DNA from: an uncultured Acetatifactor sp.
GTDB lineage: Bacteria > Bacillota > Clostridia > Lachnospirales > Lachnospiraceae
Reading direction: 5' to 3'
NCBI GenBank assembly: GCA_910580225.1
Contig: CAJTXE010000024.1
Location: forward strand, 1 to 64,000
DNA: 64,000 bases
The notes below the pieces were generated by a model that worked only from the letters and a program-made list of their open reading frames with translations, ran no database searches and was not told the origin of the DNA. Each line of letters opens with the position of its first letter. Position 1 is the stretch's first letter. Both the position numbers and the translations under genes were made by a program. Shown here piece by piece: positions 60,377 through 64,000 of the stretch.

Positions 60377-61696
60377 TTACAGATTGGTCAGAACAAATAT
60401 ATCATAAATTGCCTTGATTGCAATCTCAAAATCTTCGTTGGCCACTCCGATGATAATATTCAGCTCTGAGGAACCCTGGTCTATCATCTTCACATTTACA
60501 TTTGCATGGGCCAGTGCGGAGAAAATCCTTCCGGCCGTTCCTCTGGTGGATTTCATTCCCCTTCCCACTACGGCGATCAGCGCCAGGTCAGCCTCAATCT
60601 CGATTGCATCCGGCTGTGCCACTCTGTAAAGGTAGGATGCCACCTTCTGTTCCTTCTCCATGAATTCATCCTGATGTACGAATACAGTCAGGGTATCAAT
60701 GCCGGAGGGAATGTGCTCGAAGGAAATCCCGTTCTCCTCAAAGGCCTCCAAAACCTTTCTGCCGAATCCCACTTCACCGTTCATCTTGGCTTTCTCGATA
60801 TTGACACAGCAGAAACCTTTTTTACCTGCAATCCCGGTGATGACGTATTTCGATTTCTGACAGGTGCTTCCCACAATCCAGGTCCCGTTATCCCCAGGTG
60901 CATTGGTATTGCGAATATTGATGGGAATGTTCTCCTGACGTACGGGAAAAATAGAATCCTCATGCAGCACACCGGCTCCCATGTAGGAAAGCTCCCGCAG
61001 TTCCCTGTATGTGATTACATCGATCCTTTTGGGATTCGGAATAATACAGGGATCCGCCACCAGGAAACCAGACACATCCGTCCAGTTCTCATACACATCT
61101 GCCTGTGCCGCTTTCGCCACAATAGATCCTGTGATGTCGGAACCACCCCGGGAAAAAGTCTTCACTGCCCCATCCGGCATGGCACCGTAAAAGCCCGGAA
61201 TCACTGCATACTCAGACTCTGCCAGCCTGGCGGAAAGCAGTTTGTTCGTCTTATCCTGATCAAATGTTCCCTCATTGTCAAAGCAGACCACATCTGCGGC
61301 ATCGATAAATGTAAACCCAAGATAGGCTGCCAGAATAATCCCGTTGAGATATTCTCCCCTGGATGCCGCATAATTACTGCCGGCCTTTTCCCTGAAATTC
61401 TTCCGGATCGTCTCGAATTCTCCTTCCAGGCTTACAGCCAGATTCAGGCCCTCAATAATCTCCCGATATCTGGCCTCAATGGCGGAAAATGCCTGCTCAA
61501 AATCCTGATCTGCCTCGGCCAGATCATAACAGGCATATAGCATATCTGTTACCTTTGTATCGTTCTTAAACCGCTTACCCGGTGCGGAAGGCACCACATA
61601 GCGTCTCTCCGGGTCACTGCGGATAATATCCGCCACTTTCTGAAACTGTTCCGCACTGGCAAGAGAACTTCCCCCGAATTTCACTACCTTAGACAT
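60377..61696 (-). CDS. Aspartokinase
   Basis: A 439-residue amino acid kinase for the first step of the aspartate family. KFGGSSLASAEQFQKVADI opens the kinase domain; FSRGGSDITGSIVAKA is the substrate loop; two ACT domains follow (residues about 300-439). Class of feedback inhibition (lysine or threonine) cannot be told. The ATG at 61696 has AGGAG upstream. It lies 38 bp after homoserine dehydrogenase. Isozyme, so no symbol is given. Confidence 0.95.
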   Translation of the reverse strand: MSKVVKFGGSSLASAEQFQKVADIIRSDPERRYVVPSAPGKRFKNDTKVTDMLYACYDLAEADQDFEQAFSAIEARYREIIEGLNLAVSLEGEFETIRKNFREKAGSNYAASRGEYLNGIILAAYLGFTFIDAADVVCFDNEGTFDQDKTNKLLSARLAESEYAVIPGFYGAMPDGAVKTFSRGGSDITGSIVAKAAQADVYENWTDVSGFLVADPCIIPNPKRIDVITYRELRELSYMGAGVLHEDSIFPVRQENIPINIRNTNAPGDNGTWIVGSTCQKSKYVITGIAGKKGFCCVNIEKAKMNGEVGFGRKVLEAFEENGISFEHIPSGIDTLTVFVHQDEFMEKEQKVASYLYRVAQPDAIEIEADLALIAVVGRGMKSTRGTAGRIFSALAHANVNVKMIDQGSSELNIIIGVANEDFEIAIKAIYDIFVLTNL

Positions 61697-61734
61697 ATTT
61701 CCACTCCTCACAGACCTTTTTGTTTCGTTCTATT

Positions 61735-62955
61735 TTACAGCAGACGAATCCTGCTTAATACCATTTCTCCCAGCTTTCTGCATTTCTCATCAAACTCTTT
61801 TTCTTTCATGGCCGGCGTAAAAAAGCCGTACTCTTTCCCCCACAGAATTCCCTCTGAGGCCGCTGCTCCTTCCCCTCCCCAGAAAGCTTCCTCCACGGTT
61901 TCCGCACAGTCCGAAGATGTCCTTACGTAAAATCGACTTTTCAACTCTTTTATATCAACCAACTCTGCCTCTTCCCGACTCCAGCCCTCCATGACTGTCC
62001 TGCCCCGATTCCGGGCACAGTCTATTACATCGGCGGCCACCGCGCTTGCAGTGGGAAGCTTACCGGCACCGCGCCCGTAAAACATGGTATCCCCCAGCAT
62101 ATTGCCGGTGACAAGCACACCGTTAAACACATCCTCCACGACAGCCAACGGATGTTCCTCTGTCAGCAGAAACGGCGCCACAACAGCCAGCAGCTTTCCG
62201 TCCTCCTCCACTTTTATCACCGAAAGCAGTTTAATCCGAAGGCCCTTCTTAGAAGCAAAATCAAAATCTGCCTGCGTAACCCCGGTGATTCCTTCTGTCT
62301 CTATCTTTGCGGCATCTACCGTTTTCCCAGTCACAAGCGATGCAAGTATCGCTGTCTTACGACAGGTATCATGCCCTTCCACATCTGCTTCCGGATTCCG
62401 CTCTGCATATCCCAGTTCCTGGGCCTTTTTTAAGACTTCTCCGTAATCAGCATGTTCCTTTTCCATCTTCGTCAGAATATAATTGGTAGTACCGTTTAAA
62501 ATACCCGTGACCGCCTGGATCCGCTCTGCCGTGAGCGAATTCTGAATGGTCCTAAGAAGAGGAATACCGCCTCCAACGCTTGCCTCAAACAAATAATTAC
62601 AATGATGTTCGGCCGCCAATGCCAGCAGTTCGGTTCCATGCATTGCCACAAGTTCTTTATTGGAAGTACATACGCTTTTGCCTGCCATCAGCGCCTGTTT
62701 CGTAAACTGGTATGCCGCTCCCACACCTCCCATGGTCTCACATACAACCGAAATCTCTGCATCCTCCAGTATAAGATTGAAATCATGCACTACCCTGTCT
62801 TCATAAGGATCACCGGGAAAATCCCTCAGATCCAGGATATACCTGACCTGTATCTCCTCTCCAGTCTTTCCGGATATCTGTTCCCGGTTACGCCCCAACA
62901 CTTCTACAACCCCACTGCCAACCGTTCCATATCCCAGCACTGCGACATTTACCAT
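61735..62955 (-). CDS. hom: Homoserine dehydrogenase
   Basis: A 406-residue NAD(P)-dependent enzyme reducing aspartate semialdehyde to homoserine. NVAVLGYGTVGSGVVEVL is the nucleotide fold; TSNKELVA and ILNGTTNYILTKM and AERNPEADVEGHDTCRK are family motifs. The C-terminus holds a short ACT-like regulatory region (SRFYVRTSSD). The ATG at 62955 has GGAGAAAAAACG upstream. Followed by aspartokinase, consistent with threonine/methionine synthesis. Confidence 0.94.
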   Translation of the reverse strand: MVNVAVLGYGTVGSGVVEVLGRNREQISGKTGEEIQVRYILDLRDFPGDPYEDRVVHDFNLILEDAEISVVCETMGGVGAAYQFTKQALMAGKSVCTSNKELVAMHGTELLALAAEHHCNYLFEASVGGGIPLLRTIQNSLTAERIQAVTGILNGTTNYILTKMEKEHADYGEVLKKAQELGYAERNPEADVEGHDTCRKTAILASLVTGKTVDAAKIETEGITGVTQADFDFASKKGLRIKLLSVIKVEEDGKLLAVVAPFLLTEEHPLAVVEDVFNGVLVTGNMLGDTMFYGRGAGKLPTASAVAADVIDCARNRGRTVMEGWSREEAELVDIKELKSRFYVRTSSDCAETVEEAFWGGEGAAASEGILWGKEYGFFTPAMKEKEFDEKCRKLGEMVLSRIRLL

Positions 62956-63043
62956 CGTTTTTTCTCCTATTCCAGTTCTGCAACGACACACACTGTGACT
63001 TTTCCCGGCTGTGTGCCATTGTTGTTTTTCAGTTCCGTTTTCT

Positions 63044-64000
63044 CTAGTTCAGAGGATATTTGTCCGTCAGAGTCTGAACTATAGCGCGGGCCTCGGAAAC
63101 CTTTTCCTGGCCGCCCTTTAATACCATCACTATAGCTTCTGCAATCCTGTCCATATCTGCTGTATTCATGCCTCTGGAAGTGACTGCAGGTGTTCCAAGG
63201 CGGATGCCGCTTGTCACAAACGGAGACTGGGGATCATTGGGAATGGTATTTTTATTGCAGGTGATATGTGCGGCGTCCAAAAGCTTTTCCGTAGCCTTGC
63301 CCGTAATGCCGAAACTTGTCAGATCCACCAGCATCAGGTGATTGTCTGTGCCTCCGGAAACAATCTTTACCCCCCTGTCTGTCAGGCCTCTGCATAAAGC
63401 CTGAGCATTGTGGATAATATTTTTCTGATATGTTTTAAATTCTTCTGTCAAAGCCTCTTTAAAGCAGACGGCTTTCGCAGCAATGACATGCATCAGCGGT
63501 CCACCCTGTATCCCCGGAAAGATCGCTTTGTTGAAATTATACTTCTCATTCACAGCCTTGCTGGAAAGAATCATGCCGCCTCTGGGACCTCTGAGCGTCT
63601 TATGTGTGGTGGTGGTGGTCACATCGGCATAGGGAATGGGGCTCGGATGAAGCCCGGCTGCCACCAGACCTGCTATATGAGCCATATCCACCATCAGAAC
63701 TGCCCCCACCTCGTCTGCCACCTGGCGAAACTTCTCGAAATCTATGGTTCTGGCATAAGCAGATGCACCTGCTATGATCATCCTGGGCCTTGCTTCCAAC
63801 GCAGTTTCACGCAGCGCCTCATAATCAAGAAATCCGTCCGCATTTACCCCGTAAGGCACAATGTGAAAATATTTACCGGACATATTCACCGGACTGCCAT
63901 GGGTCAGATGGCCGCCGTGGTCCAGGTTCATGCCCATGATGGTATCACCCGGCTTACAGACCGCAAACTGCACTGCCATATTGGCCTGGGCACCGGAATG
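63044..64000 (-). CDS. glyA: Serine hydroxymethyltransferase, 5' end beyond the window
   Basis: The C-terminal 318 codons of a PLP enzyme that converts serine and tetrahydrofolate to glycine and methylene-THF. The frame runs open to the window edge: HSGAQANMAVQFAV, NLDHGGHLTHGSPVN, MVDMAHIAGLVAAG, the PLP Lys in TTTTTHKTLRGPRGG and TSGIRLGTPAVTSRG. The gene continues past 64000. It precedes hom by 88 bp. Confidence 0.97.
   Translation of the reverse strand, partial: HSGAQANMAVQFAVCKPGDTIMGMNLDHGGHLTHGSPVNMSGKYFHIVPYGVNADGFLDYEALRETALEARPRMIIAGASAYARTIDFEKFRQVADEVGAVLMVDMAHIAGLVAAGLHPSPIPYADVTTTTTHKTLRGPRGGMILSSKAVNEKYNFNKAIFPGIQGGPLMHVIAAKAVCFKEALTEEFKTYQKNIIHNAQALCRGLTDRGVKIVSGGTDNHLMLVDLTSFGITGKATEKLLDAAHITCNKNTIPNDPQSPFVTSGIRLGTPAVTSRGMNTADMDRIAEAIVMVLKGGQEKVSEARAIVQTLTDKYPLN

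Noticed and set aside
61697..61734. Lysine riboswitch before aspartokinase
   Set aside because: Only 38 bp separate it from hom, too short for the aptamer.
62956..63043. Small ACT-like gene or riboswitch between glyA and hom
   Set aside because: A frame ending KVTVCVVAELE is open but has no start codon with SD and overlaps glyA; the CACACA/TGTGTG pairing has no U-run.

Overview
The window comes from a spore-forming, mono-derm Firmicute of class Clostridia, most likely family Lachnospiraceae. The reasons are the sporulation genes spoIIGA, sigE, sigG, spoVB, a spoVD-type PBP and ylmC, a division cluster without ftsA, meso-diaminopimelate-type MurE, HemZ, AGGAGG-type ribosome binding sites, and the characteristic order priA-def-fmt-yugP-rsmB-rlmN-stp-prkC-rsgA. 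Genus is not claimed. Almost all genes are on the minus strand; the plus-strand exceptions are a kinase/lipoprotein pair, spoVB and sigG. I saw no tRNA, rRNA, CRISPR array or insertion sequence.

Layout. 1-2610: end of an integrative/conjugative or plasmid-like element (repA start, parB, a parA broken by an in-frame stop, two small accessory genes), with short TGTACT repeats, abutting the 3' end of hemZ. 2628-14514: hemZ, a 35-bp tandem repeat, a transglutaminase/DUF58/MoxR trio, an MBL hydrolase, relA, apt, a CBS protein, a DUF308 membrane protein and a SEC-C protein. 14515-19114: candidate small RNA, then a hybrid histidine kinase with two receiver domains followed by an orphan sugar-binding-type lipoprotein. 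19159-22668: BceRS-like two-component system and the nifS-nifU pair. 22989-27161: spoVB, nrdR, ylmC, sigG (perfect sigma-G promoter), a VanZ-like gene and a small unknown gene. 27287-42290: sporulation genes spoIIGA-sigE directly after a large division/cell-wall (dcw) cluster mraZ-rsmH-ftsL-ftsI-spoVD-mraY-murD-ftsW-murA-divIB-ftsZ. 42315-46707: lgt, an unknown gene, ychF, rsgA. 46718-58495: prkC/stp signalling and the translation/replication-restart/cell-wall block up to murE. 58625-64000: membrane-anchored NagZ-like GH3 enzyme with a structured leader behind a perfect housekeeping promoter, aspartokinase, homoserine dehydrogenase and a 5'-truncated glyA.

How it fits together. The window is mainly cell-envelope growth, division and its hand-over to sporulation: dcw genes make and polymerise peptidoglycan precursors, PrkC/Stp sense and control wall synthesis, and a Spo0A-type promoter lies in the ftsZ terminator to start spoIIGA-sigE. 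The rest is central housekeeping (stringent response, purine salvage, Fe-S assembly, translation start/end processing, aspartate-family amino acids). The less ordinary parts are the element remnant, the 35-bp repeat, two candidate structured RNAs and the kinase/lipoprotein pair. Start sites were adjusted by Shine-Dalgarno (SD) position and family alignment from memory; none was tested by a search.
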